Assembly (NCBI GenBank): GCA_944390715.1
Contig: CALXQS010000002.1
Span: 62,001 to 126,000 of the forward strand
Length of the DNA: 64,000 nt
Reading direction: 5' to 3'
From: an uncultured Duodenibacillus sp.
GTDB taxonomy: Bacteria > Pseudomonadota > Gammaproteobacteria > Burkholderiales > Burkholderiaceae_F
Shown: positions 51,861-61,494 of the stretch, piece by piece
Layout: every line of letters begins with the position of its first letter
Position numbering within the stretch: position 1 is the stretch's first letter
Notes under the pieces: generated by a model
What the model saw: only the letters and a program-made list of their open reading frames with translations
Databases searched by the model: none
Told to the model about the DNA's origin: nothing
Translations under genes and position numbers: made by a program

Positions 51861-52651
51861 GCGATATGCTGTTCGGTAGAGTTGGCTGTCGTTGTTTGCT
51901 TTCTGTTCTGCACGGCGGTTTGTGCGTTGGCGGCAGTTTTGTTTTTGGCGAAGGTGACCTTCCCGACAAGCGTCATGCCGGCGACGGTTTTGCGAGCTGA
52001 AAGCAAAACGACGTTTGAAAGCGTGGGCCACCAACGATCGCCCGACTTGTCGATCCAGGAGGGAAGTCGAGGCGAAGGTGTTGTTCGGCTGCGCGCGCTG
52101 TGGTCGATGGCATAGACGCCGAAGTTTCCTCCTTCAAGCCTGAGGCATCCCGTGCGGGCAATGGCGCCTTTGACGGCAGTCATCGACAAGACGGCCGAGT
52201 GTTCGGGCAGAACGTGGGAGGCGCCGAAAAGCTTTTCGCGCAGCTTCCAGCTGCCCAGGGAGTTGAAAAAGGTCGTCACGAATATGCCGTTGGGCGCCAG
52301 AACGCGGGTGACTTCGGCCAAAACAGCATCGATCTTTTCCGGGTGCAGGTCAAAGCCGTGAGGAAGCGCCACGATGTCGCAGCATTCGTTTTCAAAGGGC
52401 AGCGCCCAAGGATCGCCGAGCACCTGCACGCGCAGATCCTCATCGGCAATCGCCTCAACCTCCTCGGTAAGGGCGATGCGGTGCGCTATGGGACTTTTCT
52501 CAAGCGGATCGAGCTTTGCCAGCCCAATCTGCAAGGCGCGGGCGCCGAGCTTTTGGGACACAAAGCGAGCGTACGCTCCTCTTTCCCAGGCTGCAACCGT
52601 GCAGCCGGCTGCAGAGGCGAAAAATGTTTCCCAGTCGACGATTCGAGCCAT
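51857..52651 (-). CDS. Class I SAM-dependent methyltransferase (type 11), function unknown
   Basis: Cytoplasmic methyltransferase-like protein of 264 residues. The SAM fold is recognisable in the middle ([58 protein letters not shown]), the typical type 11 PxxxxxxD-x-(I/V) and post-methylation block. The glycine-rich motif I is poorly preserved ([12 protein letters not shown]), so activity is uncertain. The gene regularly occurs directly upstream of rnhA in betaproteobacteria, as here (4 bp overlap). Confidence 0.78.
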   Translation of the reverse strand: MARIVDWETFFASAAGCTVAAWERGAYARFVSQKLGARALQIGLAKLDPLEKSPIAHRIALTEEVEAIADEDLRVQVLGDPWALPFENECCDIVALPHGFDLHPEKIDAVLAEVTRVLAPNGIFVTTFFNSLGSWKLREKLFGASHVLPEHSAVLSMTAVKGAIARTGCLRLEGGNFGVYAIDHSARSRTTPSPRLPSWIDKSGDRWWPTLSNVVLLSARKTVAGMTLVGKVTFAKNKTAANAQTAVQNRKQTTTANSTEQHIA

Positions 52652-52717
52652 GGCGAGTTTCAGCTGCGGTAAGAAAACTTCATCAATGTCGGCAGTTGCA
52701 CCAAGAAGCCGTACTGC

Positions 52718-54115
52718 TTAGCGGCGGCCAAAACCTCCAAAGCCGCCCAAGCCTGCCATGCGGCCCATGCCGCCCAAGGCGCGCATCATTTTGGCCATGC
52801 CTCCCTTTTGCATTTTCTTCATCATGTCGCGAGTCTGTTCAAACTGCTTGAGCAGACGGTTGACTTCTTGAACAGAAACGCCGGCGCCGGCAGCAATGCG
52901 CCGCTTGCGGCTGGCTTTGATCAGGTCTGGATTGCGGCGCTCTTTAGGAGTCATTGAGTTGATGATTCCCTCAGTACGGCGCAGGGTCCGCTCGGCATCC
53001 TTGTCGTTGACCTTGCCTGCGGCCTCCTGAAACTGCGCGGGCAGCTTGTCGATCAGGCCCGAGAGTCCGCCCATGTTCTTCATCTGAGAGATTTGAGCCT
53101 TGAAATCCTCAAGATCGAACTTTTCTCCAGACTTGATTTTCTTGGCAAGCTTTTGAGCCTGCTTGATGTCGACGGCTTTCTGCACATCTTTGACAAGCGC
53201 CACGATGTCGCCCATGCCGAGAATGCGGCCTGCCATCTGCTCGGGATTGAAGGCTTCAAAGCCGGTGAGCTTTTCACCTACGCCGACAAACTTGATGGGC
53301 TTGCCTGTGACCATGCGCACGGAAAGCGCCGCGCCGCCGCGGCTGTCGCCGTCGAGTTTGGTGAGCATGACGCCCGTGAGATCGAGGCGTTCGTTGAAGG
53401 CTTTGGCCGTGTTGACTGCGTCCTGGCCGAGCATGGCGTCGATGACAAAGAGCGTCTCAGCCGGCTTGAGAAAGTCCGCCAAGTCGCTTACTTCCTGCAT
53501 CATCGCTTCATCAATGGCCAAGCGGCCTGCCGTATCCACGATGAGAACGTCATAGAAATGACGCTTGGCATGATCAAGAGCGCTGCGGGCAATGGCAAGC
53601 GGTTTCTGACCTGTTTCGCTTGGGAAAAAGTCGGCTCCTGCCTGAGCGGTTACGGTCTTGAGCTGTTCGATGGCGGCAGGACGATAGACGTCGGCAGAGA
53701 CGGTGAGAACTTTTTTGCCGTGGTTTTCAATGAGCCATTTGGCCAGTTTGCCGGCGCTTGTCGTTTTGCCGGCACCCTGCAGGCCAGCCAGAAGAATGAC
53801 GGCCGGCGGCTGTACAGCCAGATTGATGCTGCGCTCCTGTGCCGGAAGGTCTCCGCCGATGATCTGCGTGAGCTCACGCTCAACCACGCCAACCAGGGCC
53901 TGTCCCGGATTGAGGTTGGCAATGACTTCTTCGCCGAGGGCTTTTTGCTTGATGCGGGAGATGAGTTCACGCACGACAGGCAGGGCGACGTCTGCGTCTA
54001 GAAGCGCCAGACGCACTTCGCGAAGCATTTCACGCGTATTTTCTTCGGTCAGTCGAGCCTGTCCGCGCATTGTCTTGATTACGCGCGACAAACGAGAGCT
54101 TAAGTTTTCAAGCAT
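52718..54115 (-). CDS. ffh: Ffh, signal recognition particle GTPase
   Basis: SRP54 homolog that directs inner-membrane proteins to the Sec translocon. It is 465 residues from the ATG at 54115 (MLENLSSRLSRVIKTMRG), with an upstream TTG start rejected. It has the N domain with the ALLDADVALPVV segment and G domain motifs G1 LAGLQGAGKTTSAGKLA, DTAGRLAIDEAMM and TKLDGDSRGG. The methionine-rich M domain ends in a Gly-Met-rich tail (MGRMAGLGGFGGFG). The 4.5S RNA gene is not in the window. Confidence 0.97.
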   Translation of the reverse strand: MLENLSSRLSRVIKTMRGQARLTEENTREMLREVRLALLDADVALPVVRELISRIKQKALGEEVIANLNPGQALVGVVERELTQIIGGDLPAQERSINLAVQPPAVILLAGLQGAGKTTSAGKLAKWLIENHGKKVLTVSADVYRPAAIEQLKTVTAQAGADFFPSETGQKPLAIARSALDHAKRHFYDVLIVDTAGRLAIDEAMMQEVSDLADFLKPAETLFVIDAMLGQDAVNTAKAFNERLDLTGVMLTKLDGDSRGGAALSVRMVTGKPIKFVGVGEKLTGFEAFNPEQMAGRILGMGDIVALVKDVQKAVDIKQAQKLAKKIKSGEKFDLEDFKAQISQMKNMGGLSGLIDKLPAQFQEAAGKVNDKDAERTLRRTEGIINSMTPKERRNPDLIKASRKRRIAAGAGVSVQEVNRLLKQFEQTRDMMKKMQKGGMAKMMRALGGMGRMAGLGGFGGFGRR

Positions 54116-54403
54116 GAGGTTGGAGTAATGAAAAAATTCGTCGAGCAAACAAAGAGGTCAAACAGAGAACCAGGAAACAAATCCCCGCGTATTAAGATAT
54201 GCTCAAATCTAGCAGTCTAGAATCGTGCTTAAACAGGGAGCGTTTTTCTCAATGGCGCGGCCTTGCTCTTTGAGCAGGTCTTCCTAGGCTTCTCTTTGAC
54301 AGGACGACAGATTTTAAAGCAAAGTTGCGGCAGGCTTGAGCTTTGCCGGCGCTGTCTTGATTGAGTTAATGCTGGTGAATTATCTTTTCAAGTAGATGTT
54401 TTT

Positions 54404-55231
54404 ATGGATCAATTGGCTTTGAGCAGTCTTTTGCTGGTGCTCGGTGCTTTGGCTTACCTTGCAAGCGGCATTCTTATTGTGCGGGCTCTGCGCGCACCGG
54501 GGGCGCGTGCGCCTGTCGGGCTGCGGATGATTGCCCTGTTGGGACTCGTTCTGCACATTTGCGGCGTTGCAACGGAAATGTTCTTGGGCGATCTGATTCA
54601 TTTCGGCTTCGGCATGGCTGTTTCGGCCATGCTGCTTATTGCCGTTGCGATTACGATCATTGAAAGCTTCGTGCATCGAATCAATGCGCTCACGGGGGCA
54701 GTTCTTCTCGTAGCGGCCGCCGGCAGCGTGCTGCCGGTCGTGTTTACCGGAACTACGTACCCGACCGAAGAGTGGTCGCTGCTTTTCCGCGTGCATCTGC
54801 TTGTGGCTCTTGCCGCCTACAGCTTCATGACGATTGCCGTTGTGCAGGCAATTTTTCTTATGCGAATGGACAACATGCTCAAGAATCCGGCGCTGGCGGC
54901 ATCGGATTCCGGACTGTTGTCGAACATGCCCAGCCTCATAACCATGGAGCGCATTTTGTTTCGCATCATTGCCTGCGGCTTTGCGTGCTTGACGTTGGTG
55001 TTGATTTTGGGCGGCTTTGCTACGATGCAGGCTCACGGCGTGGCCTATGTCTGGGATCATAAGACGGTCATGACATGGCTTGCTTGGGTCGTGTTTGCGG
55101 TGCTTTTGACCGGGCGTTACTGTTTCGGCTGGCGCAAAAAGAAGGCGCTGACGTGGTTTTGGGCCGGCGTTTTCGTGCTCGCGGCGGCTTATCTCATCTA
55201 CCGCTTCATCATCGAAGTCTTCATCGTTTGA
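54404..55231 (+). CDS. CcsA/YpjD-like cytochrome c assembly family membrane protein
   Basis: Integral membrane protein of 275 residues with about eight hydrophobic helices. It belongs to the cytochrome-c-assembly (CcsA/CcmC) family. The haem-handling region usually contains a WAD-like tryptophan-rich loop; here the loop is TTYPTEEWSLLFRVHLLVALAAYSFM. A gene of this type next to ffh is typical of betaproteobacteria. It may act in haem delivery or in copper/cobalt sensing; the sequence does not decide. About 290 bp of gene-free, promoter-type sequence separates it from ffh. Confidence 0.82.
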   Translation: MDQLALSSLLLVLGALAYLASGILIVRALRAPGARAPVGLRMIALLGLVLHICGVATEMFLGDLIHFGFGMAVSAMLLIAVAITIIESFVHRINALTGAVLLVAAAGSVLPVVFTGTTYPTEEWSLLFRVHLLVALAAYSFMTIAVVQAIFLMRMDNMLKNPALAASDSGLLSNMPSLITMERILFRIIACGFACLTLVLILGGFATMQAHGVAYVWDHKTVMTWLAWVVFAVLLTGRYCFGWRKKKALTWFWAGVFVLAAAYLIYRFIIEVFIV

Positions 55232-55246
55232 GAGGCTTGATAAGAA

Positions 55247-55498
55247 ATGTCGCGCATTGTTTTTTGGGTGCTTCTGGCTGCGGCTATTTATTTGGCGATT
55301 GTTTTTGCACGCAGCCGAAGAACCTCGGGTGAAAAAAGAAAGATTTCACGCAAGAGCGATCCTCGTGCGCCGGTGGCCATGATTGAATGCCCGCAGTGCG
55401 GGACGCATTTTCCGGAAGATGAGGCGGTTTTAGGCGACGGCGTTGCCTATTGTTCCGAGCGTTGCCGCAAGGCTGCGCGCACGGGAAAACGTGCATGA
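55247..55498 (+). CDS. PP0621-family small membrane protein with zinc-binding cysteines
   Basis: Small protein of 83 residues. An N-terminal membrane helix (RIVFWVLLAAAIYLAIVFA) is followed by a basic linker and a Cys-rich end (MIECPQCGTHFPEDEAVLGDGVAYCSERCRK) with CxxC and CxxxC pairs that should bind zinc. It matches the PP0621 family, often located between ccsA-like and ampD genes as here. Its stop overlaps the ampD start (ATGA). The function is unknown. Confidence 0.85.
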   Translation: MSRIVFWVLLAAAIYLAIVFARSRRTSGEKRKISRKSDPRAPVAMIECPQCGTHFPEDEAVLGDGVAYCSERCRKAARTGKRA

Positions 55499-56109
55499 GA
55501 CCAGATGCGGTTGAAATCGGCGCCGACGGTTGGGCGATGAGTGGTGCGGAAATTCACCCCAGCCCTCATTTTGATGCGCGGGAAACGGCGCCCGAGGACG
55601 TCCATTTGGTTGTTCTGCACAATATCTCGCTGCCGCCGTACATGTTTCATACGGGCGTGGTGAGAGAATTTTTTTGCGGTACGCTTGATTTTGACATTGA
55701 GCCCGATGCGCGCGTCAGATCGCTGCGCAATTTGCGGGTTTCGAGTCATTTTCTGATCACCAGAAAAGGAACGATCGAACAGTTCGTGAGCTGCTGCGAC
55801 AGAGCATGGCATGCCGGAGTCAGCCAGTTTATGGGGCGAGAGAAGTGCAATGACTTTTCCATCGGCATTGAGCTCGAGGGCAGTGATTTTGTTCCTTTTG
55901 AACAAGTGCAGTACGAAAAGCTTTGCAATTTGCTTGCAGCCATTGATGCGCGCTACGGGCTCGCGTATATTGTCGGTCACAGCGACATCGCGCCCGCAAG
56001 AAAGACGGATCCGGGGCCGTACTTTGATTGGGCCAAGCTGAAGGTTGCATGTTCAGCATTTGGTTCGCCCGAATTTCCCGGCGCGGCGGCAGGCGCTTGC
56101 GGCGTCTGA
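55495..56109 (+). CDS. ampD: AmpD, 1,6-anhydro-N-acetylmuramyl-L-alanine amidase
   Basis: Cytosolic zinc amidase in peptidoglycan recycling; its loss induces AmpC-type beta-lactamase where AmpR is present. It is 204 residues from the ATG at 55495. Zinc ligands: His in LVVLHNISLPP, and His and Asp in YIVGHSDIAPARKTDPGPYFDW; the conserved HFLITRKG loop is also seen. The AmpD rather than NagZ/AmiD type is supported by length and the start region (SPHFDARETAP). Confidence 0.94.
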   Translation: MRPDAVEIGADGWAMSGAEIHPSPHFDARETAPEDVHLVVLHNISLPPYMFHTGVVREFFCGTLDFDIEPDARVRSLRNLRVSSHFLITRKGTIEQFVSCCDRAWHAGVSQFMGREKCNDFSIGIELEGSDFVPFEQVQYEKLCNLLAAIDARYGLAYIVGHSDIAPARKTDPGPYFDWAKLKVACSAFGSPEFPGAAAGACGV

Positions 56110-56185
56110 TGCCGGTCCTCATTATATTTTCTAAACCAATATTGCCGCATCGTTGGCCGGCAGCCGACGAAGCGATTCTGACGCC

Positions 56186-56734
56186 ATGGGCTTTTTCTAC
56201 GATCTTTTTTCGTTTTTTACCGGCTTTTTGGGCGCCATCTTGCTCTTGCGCGCCTGGTTGTGGTCGCTGGCGATCAGTCCTCGCGATCCTCTCGTATCGG
56301 TGATTTGGCGCTTGACAGACTGGCTTGTTAATTCAGTTGCTTATGTGATCAAGCCTCGGGGCAACTGGGAGTGGACGTGTCTGATCTCCGCGCTTTTGGT
56401 CGCGGTGGTTCAGGTTTTGATCGGGCGAGAAGTAATCGGCTTTCCGGCAACGGCCATGGGGTTTGCTTTGGCGCCGTTTGCGCTGGTGCTGCGCTGGGCC
56501 GTCAATCTGTTGATTTGGGGATTGATTTTGTACGTGATTGCAGGATTTTTTGGTCCTCGCTACATAGGGTATCAATCAATGCTCTCGACGCTTGTGGATC
56601 CGTTCCTTCGCCCGATTCGGCGGTTTTTGCCGCGTATTGCAGGGATGGATTTTTCTGCGGCGCTGCTCTTTTTAATCCTTTGCGTGCTGCTGCGTTTGAT
56701 TACTCCGGCAAGCATGGGGTTTTGGATGCTCTAG
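56186..56734 (+). CDS. YggT-family membrane protein
   Basis: Inner-membrane protein of 182 residues with two YggT domains, each two helices with a loop. Recognisable blocks are LVSVIWRLTDWLVNSVAYVIKP and LSTLVDPFLRPIRRFLPRIAG, both with the family's L-x-DP-x-L-x-P-x-R pattern. Homologs are linked to osmotic resistance and cell-division-protein placement, but their role is not established. The ATG at 56186 is chosen over 56153. It lies between ampD and the mscS gene. Confidence 0.85.
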   Translation: MGFFYDLFSFFTGFLGAILLLRAWLWSLAISPRDPLVSVIWRLTDWLVNSVAYVIKPRGNWEWTCLISALLVAVVQVLIGREVIGFPATAMGFALAPFALVLRWAVNLLIWGLILYVIAGFFGPRYIGYQSMLSTLVDPFLRPIRRFLPRIAGMDFSAALLFLILCVLLRLITPASMGFWML

Positions 56735-56844
56735 AGGGCGGCCGGCGGCTGTCCTCAAAATAGAAAGATTTTTTGTGTTTGCTGCCGACATGCGAAGATG
56801 TCGGCGCACGGCCATCAACAGCCAATGAATGGAATTTGACTGCT

Positions 56845-58323
56845 ATGGAAGAGACGGGTTTGTCTGGAGTTGCTTCAGACATGAGCGTTGATTCGCTCAA
56901 GAACTTTATTGTCGGAATGGAGCTTGATTGGCTCAAGGAGATTTTTTCCTTTTCGACGCTTTATCAGTTTGTCGCAATCGCTGCAGCTGTGGGCATTGCG
57001 CTTTTCGTCCATCGGCGCTTCGGCGCCATGCTGCACGCCATGGCAATTTCGTTTGCCAACCGAGGCGAAGCTTGGTTGATGCGGGTGTGGGTGTTTTTGC
57101 TTGACCTTGGACGGGCGGTGCTTTTCTCCTTCACGGCTGCCGTGCTGTTGTCGCTGTGCGTCATACTGCTTCAGACGACAGGTTTGGTTGGAGAAGGCGC
57201 AAGGCTGGTTTTCGTCAGACTTTCCTACCAGATTTTCTATGCGTGGGCGCTTTTGCTTGTGATTTTGCGCTGCGTGGAAGCCATTTTCGGCGCCAACGCC
57301 ATGGGGCCGAGTCTTCGAAAGGCGCTCTACGGCGTCTTCTGGACACTGGCGGCATTGGAAATTGTGGGCGTTTTGCCCGAAATTGTGCTCGTCATGAAGA
57401 GCTATACGCTGCCCATTGGTTCTGACAAGCTGACGATTTGGACTTTGTTTGTCGGCGTCATCACGGTGCTTGTCACGCTTGGGCTGGCCAACAAGGTTGC
57501 AGATGCGGCCGAGCGCGCCATTCTCAAGATGTCTGAACTTGAGATGAACCTGCGTGTGGTGTTTGCCAGGCTTTGCCGCGTAACGCTTTTGGTGGCTGCG
57601 CTCTTGGTATCGCTTTCGAGCGTCGGCATTGATTTGACGATTTTGTCGGTCTTCGGCGGCGCTTTGGGCGTGGGCATCGGCTTCGGCATGCAAAAGATTG
57701 CATCCAACTACATCTCGGGCTTCATCATTTTGTTCGACCGTTCGATCAAGCTCGGAGACCTTGTTGAGGTGGCAGGCTTTTCCGGTGTCATCACGCAGAT
57801 CAACACCCGCTATTCAGTGATTCGCAATACTGCCGGTCAGGAACTCATTGTCCCAAATGAGAATTTTGTGACCGGTACGGTAATGAACTATTCGCTCACT
57901 GAACGCGAAAGCGCTACGACGCTCGAGGTGTCTTGTGCGTATGAAAGCAATGTCGATCGTGCACTGGAGATTTTTGCCGAGTGCATCAAGGCGCAGCCGC
58001 GCGTGCTCAAGACGCGCGAGCCTTGGGTCGTTGTCTCTGAGTTGGCTGCAAGCGGCGTGACGCTGCGTTCGGGCTTCTGGGTCACCAATCCTGAAAATGG
58101 TACAGCGGTATTAAAGAGCAATATTTTGCGCGACGTCATGCGTCGCTATGCTGAAGAGGGCATTGAAATTCCCTACAACAAGCTCGATCTGACGGTGAAG
58201 AATGCTGCTGATTTCCGTACAGCCGCCCAAGCTGCGCAGCCTTCCCAGGAAAAGTCTCAGACCAAGACGGAGGTGGATCACCTTGCGCAGGTGCTCGCGC
58301 CTGCTGTTGAGGCCGCAAAATAG
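56845..58323 (+). CDS. MscS-family mechanosensitive ion channel
   Basis: Inner-membrane channel that opens under tension and releases solutes. It is 492 residues from the ATG at 56845. An extended N-terminal part with several helices (about residues 30-200) precedes the MscS core: the pore helix AALGVGIGFGMQKIASNYISGFIILFD, the beta domain (GDLVEVAGFSGVITQINTRYSVIRN) and the C-terminal alpha/beta domain. It is a medium-size MscS (YbdG/KefA-like rather than minimal MscS). The tail is rich in Ala/Gln. Confidence 0.9.
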   Translation: MEETGLSGVASDMSVDSLKNFIVGMELDWLKEIFSFSTLYQFVAIAAAVGIALFVHRRFGAMLHAMAISFANRGEAWLMRVWVFLLDLGRAVLFSFTAAVLLSLCVILLQTTGLVGEGARLVFVRLSYQIFYAWALLLVILRCVEAIFGANAMGPSLRKALYGVFWTLAALEIVGVLPEIVLVMKSYTLPIGSDKLTIWTLFVGVITVLVTLGLANKVADAAERAILKMSELEMNLRVVFARLCRVTLLVAALLVSLSSVGIDLTILSVFGGALGVGIGFGMQKIASNYISGFIILFDRSIKLGDLVEVAGFSGVITQINTRYSVIRNTAGQELIVPNENFVTGTVMNYSLTERESATTLEVSCAYESNVDRALEIFAECIKAQPRVLKTREPWVVVSELAASGVTLRSGFWVTNPENGTAVLKSNILRDVMRRYAEEGIEIPYNKLDLTVKNAADFRTAAQAAQPSQEKSQTKTEVDHLAQVLAPAVEAAK

Positions 58324-58390
58324 CCGAGATCAGATGTAAAAAGGCTTGATGTCCTCCGCAGCCAGCTGTCGGGGGACGTTCTGAACCATA

Positions 58391-58448
58391 AAAAACGAGC
58401 CGCAGAAATCTTCGTCAGGTATCTGCGGCTCGAAATTTTTATGCAAAA
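58391..58448. terminator. Bidirectional terminator between mscS and pstB
   Basis: Stem CGAGCCGCAGA (58396-58406) / TCTGCGGCTCG (58432-58442) with A-rich left and T-rich right flanks, ending both convergent units. Confidence 0.88.
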
Positions 58449-58463
58449 AGAAAACCGGCGGCC

Positions 58464-59252
58464 TTAGCCGAAGTTGCCGTTGACGTAGTCGCGGGTTCTC
58501 TGTTCGTGGGCGTGATTGAAGATTGTGTCGGTCGTATCAAACTCAATGAGCTTGCCCATGAAGAAGAAGGCGGTCTTATCGGAGACGCGGGCGGCCTGCT
58601 GCATGTTGTGCGTCACAATGATGATGCAGAGATTTTCGCGCAGCTCCAAAATGCTTTCTTCCAGGCGCTGAGTTGCAATCGGATCAAGAGCTGAACAGGG
58701 CTCATCCATCAGCAGAACTTCGGGTTCGACAGCCAGAGCGCGTGCAATGCACAAACGCTGCTGCTGGCCGCCCGACAAGCCCAGAGCGCTGTCGTTGAGG
58801 CGGTCTTTGACCTCTTCCCAGAGGGCGGCGCGGCGAAGACTCTCTTCGACTTTGTCGGCGATGATCGAGCGGTTCTTGATGCCGGCCACGCGCAGACCGT
58901 AGGCAACGTTTTCAAACACCGACTTGGGAAACGGAGTTGGACGCTGGAACACCATGCCGACGCGCTGACGCAGCTGCACGACGTCAAAGTCGCGTTCGTA
59001 AACGTCTTCTTCATCAAGCGTGATCTTGCCCGTTGTCGTGGTGTCGCCCAAAAGCTCATTCATGCGCGAGAGGGTGCGCAGAAACGTGGACTTGCCGCAT
59101 CCGGAGGGACCGATCAAAGCGGTCACTTCTCGATCACGGAATTCAAGATTGATGTCAAAAAGGGTTTGGTGCTTGCCGTAGTAAAAGTCAACGTGTTCGG
59201 CACGCATCTTGACTTCATGGTCGTTTGCCTGCTGATTTTGAGACTGGGTCAT
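58464..59252 (-). CDS. pstB: PstB, phosphate ABC transporter ATPase
   Basis: Energises the Pst phosphate importer. It is 262 residues from the ATG at 59252; the frame is open to 59381, but the shorter form fits the family, though no strong Shine-Dalgarno is visible. Walker [15 protein letters not shown], signature [15 protein letters not shown], and Walker [13 protein letters not shown], with the N-terminal [13 protein letters not shown], are all PstB-like. Unlike the E. coli order pstSCAB, it is encoded divergently from pstS-C-A across a Pho-box region. phoU is absent here. Confidence 0.95.
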   Translation of the reverse strand: MTQSQNQQANDHEVKMRAEHVDFYYGKHQTLFDINLEFRDREVTALIGPSGCGKSTFLRTLSRMNELLGDTTTTGKITLDEEDVYERDFDVVQLRQRVGMVFQRPTPFPKSVFENVAYGLRVAGIKNRSIIADKVEESLRRAALWEEVKDRLNDSALGLSGGQQQRLCIARALAVEPEVLLMDEPCSALDPIATQRLEESILELRENLCIIIVTHNMQQAARVSDKTAFFFMGKLIEFDTTDTIFNHAHEQRTRDYVNGNFG

Positions 59253-59373
59253 TTGTTTATTTTGATTGTATGAAGTTCCCTCTTTGCGAAGCATGACGCA
59301 GGGGCAGCCGCGCATGGAGAGAAAGGAGAATAAAAAATCTGAGCGCATCCTAGGGCAGGCACATGTCATTTCG

Positions 59374-59413
59374 ATGGACAAATAGTGACAGCCTCATGAC
59401 GGCGGCATGACAG
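59374..59413 (-). promoter_or_regulatory. Tandem Pho boxes towards pstB
   Basis: On the minus strand four 7-bp units, CTGTCAT, CCGTCAT, CTGTCAC and TGTCCAT, are spaced by exactly 4 bp (GCCG, GAGG, TATT), the 11-bp PhoB half-site repeat. This predicts direct PhoB binding and phosphate-starvation control of pstB, about 120-160 bp upstream of its start. Confidence 0.82.
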
Positions 59414-59430
59414 CATTGTCATAGTTGTTA

Positions 59431-59448
59431 CCGTCACAGGGTTGTCAT
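59431..59448 (+). promoter_or_regulatory. Pho box towards pstS
   Basis: CCGTCAC (59431-59437) and TTGTCAT (59442-59448) are separated by AGGG, i.e. the 7-4-7 Pho box layout; a further TTGTCAT lies at 59416-59422 and CCGTCAC at 59464-59470. It sits about 175 bp upstream of pstS in the divergent promoter region. Confidence 0.78.
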
Positions 59449-59623
59449 AAAACCTTCTCGGAACCGTCACAAACGTAGCTCAAGATTGCGCCCTGAAAAA
59501 GCGCAAGAGACACTTGATGCAGTTTTCCGCACGCGCTTTTCCATCCGCCTCGGATGGTGTAGCAAGCAAAACAGTGTCGCGGGAAAAATTTGTAATTGAC
59601 ATTTCTCAAAAGGAATAAAACCC

Positions 59624-60430
59624 ATGTTCAAGAAACTTTGTGTTGCCGCCGCCATGATGACTGTCGCGGCCTCGAGCTTTGCCGGTGAACTCGTCATCAA
59701 CGGTTCCACCACGGTTCTGCCGATCGTGCAGAAGGCGACCGAAGCCTTCTCCAAGGAAAATCCCTCTGTGAGCATCTCTCTTTCGGGCGGCGGTTCCGGC
59801 AACGGCATCAAGGCCCTCGTTGATGGCCTGACCACGATTGCCATGAGCTCTCGCGACATCAAGGCCTCTGAAACTGAACTCGCCAAGAAGAACAATGTCA
59901 ACCCCTATCGCATCCCCGTGGCAGTTGACGCCATCGTTCCTGTGGTGAACAACGCCAACCCGGTTAAGAACCTCACGATGGCTCAGCTCAAGGCCATTTA
60001 CGAAGGCAAGATCAAGAACTGGAAGGAAGTCGGCGGCAGCGATGCCAGCATCGTTGTTGTGAGCCGCGACTCGAGCTCCGGTACGTTTGAAACCTGGGAA
60101 GAGCTCGTGATGAAGAAGGCTCGCGTCACACCGCGCGCTCTGCTTCAGACCTCCAACGGCACGGTCGTCCAGACGGTTTCCAAGAACAAGAACTCCATCG
60201 GCTACATCGGCATCGGCTACCTCGACAAGCAGACCAAGGCTCTGACCGTCGACGGCAAGGTTGCCACTGCCGACACCGCCAAGAGCAAGGAATGGCCGCT
60301 GGCTCGCGAACTGTACTTCTTCACCAACGGCGCTCCCAAGGCTGACGCCAAGACCTTCGTTGACTTCATGCTCGATGCCAACAAGGGTCAGAAGTGCGTG
60401 AAGGAAACCGGCTTCGTTCCTCTGAAGTAA
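59624..60430 (+). CDS. pstS: PstS, periplasmic phosphate-binding protein
   Basis: High-affinity phosphate receptor of the Pst system. It is 268 residues with a Sec signal peptide (MFKKLCVAAAMMTVAASSFA) and no lipobox, so soluble in the periplasm. Phosphate-binding segments: NGSTTVLPIVQ near the start, SLSGGGSGNGIKALVDG, and SRDSSSGTFETWEEL. Codon use is noticeably biased towards preferred codons (AAG, GGC, CTC), as in a highly expressed gene. It has AAGGA upstream of the start and a GC-rich hairpin after the stop. Confidence 0.96.
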   Translation: MFKKLCVAAAMMTVAASSFAGELVINGSTTVLPIVQKATEAFSKENPSVSISLSGGGSGNGIKALVDGLTTIAMSSRDIKASETELAKKNNVNPYRIPVAVDAIVPVVNNANPVKNLTMAQLKAIYEGKIKNWKEVGGSDASIVVVSRDSSSGTFETWEELVMKKARVTPRALLQTSNGTVVQTVSKNKNSIGYIGIGYLDKQTKALTVDGKVATADTAKSKEWPLARELYFFTNGAPKADAKTFVDFMLDANKGQKCVKETGFVPLK

Positions 60431-60449
60431 TTCGGCTTCGCACATAAAG

Positions 60450-60468
60450 GGGTCCTGCAGCAGGACCC
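60450..60468 (+). other. Hairpin between pstS and pstC
   Basis: Stem GGGTCCTG / CAGGACCC (8 bp, 3-nt loop) followed by GTTTAAAG, a weak attenuator or mRNA-stabilising structure. It fits the general need for more PstS than permease. Confidence 0.65.
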
Positions 60469-60590
60469 GTTTAAAGCATAGGGAGGAACGCCCGCTCGAT
60501 GAGCCTCGGAAAGGCAGCTGCTCTTCAAAGGCTTGGCGGACGTTCCTTGATTGTTTTAAATCCAGATCAAACCACGAGAGATAAAAACAA

Positions 60591-61469
60591 ATGTCAAAGG
60601 ATCTCAGAGAGAAAACAGTCGAGATTCTGTTAACCGTGCTCGCACTAATGTCGTTGGCAGTTTTGGCCGGCATCGTCTTTTATCTGTTTAAGGAAGGCTT
60701 GCCGATTTTCAAGCTGCTTACGCCGCTGAACTTTATTTTTGGCACCGACTGGTATCCTGTGGGCGATCAGCCCGATTTTGAAATCGGCTCGCTCATTGCC
60801 GGCTCGCTTGCGGTGACTTTTCTGTCGAGCCTCATCGCGGTGCCGCTGGGGCTGATGACTGCCGCCTATTTGTCCGAAGTTGCTTCCAACACCACGCGCC
60901 GCATCGTCAAGCCGTTTATTGAGCTGCTGGCCGCCTTGCCCTCTGTGGTGATCGGCTTCATCGGCATGGTGCTGATCGCTCCTTGGCTCCAAGATGCGCT
61001 TGGCATCGCAACGGGCTTGAACTTGTTCAATGCCGCCTTGATGCTCGCCTTCATGGCTGTGCCGACGATCTGCTCGATTTCCGAGGATGCTCTGCACGCC
61101 GTGCCGCGAGCACTGAAGGACGCTTCGCTTGCTCTTGGCGCAACGCCTTGGGAAACACTCAAAAACGTCACTTTCCCCTATGCTCTGTCGGGTGTCGGCA
61201 CGGCGGTCATGCTCGGCATGTCCCGTGCTCTGGGCGAGACCATGGTGGTGCTGATGGTTGCAGGCGGCGCAGCAATTGTGCCTGAGTCGTTCTTTGATCC
61301 GATTCGTCCGATGCCGGCTTCAATTGCCGCAGAAATGGCTGAGGCTCCCTTCGGCAGTCCTCACTATCACGCTTTGTTTGCAACCGGCATTGCTCTGTTT
61401 CTGATGACGTTTGTCTTCAACGCTGTGGCCTTCCGCTTGGCTCAGAGATACAAGACGCCTGCCATTTAA
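60591..61469 (+). CDS. pstC: PstC, phosphate ABC transporter permease
   Basis: One of two Pst membrane subunits. It is 292 residues with six predicted helices. It contains the conserved LIAGSLAVTFLSSLIAVPLGLMTAAYLSE region and the EAA-type loop PRALKDASLALGATPWETLKNVTFPYALSGV that docks on PstB. The length is normal. A 160 bp gap with a hairpin separates it from pstS. It is followed after 25 bp by pstA. Confidence 0.95.
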   Translation: MSKDLREKTVEILLTVLALMSLAVLAGIVFYLFKEGLPIFKLLTPLNFIFGTDWYPVGDQPDFEIGSLIAGSLAVTFLSSLIAVPLGLMTAAYLSEVASNTTRRIVKPFIELLAALPSVVIGFIGMVLIAPWLQDALGIATGLNLFNAALMLAFMAVPTICSISEDALHAVPRALKDASLALGATPWETLKNVTFPYALSGVGTAVMLGMSRALGETMVVLMVAGGAAIVPESFFDPIRPMPASIAAEMAEAPFGSPHYHALFATGIALFLMTFVFNAVAFRLAQRYKTPAI

Positions 61470-61494
61470 CTTGAAATAGGGAAGGTATAAATAA

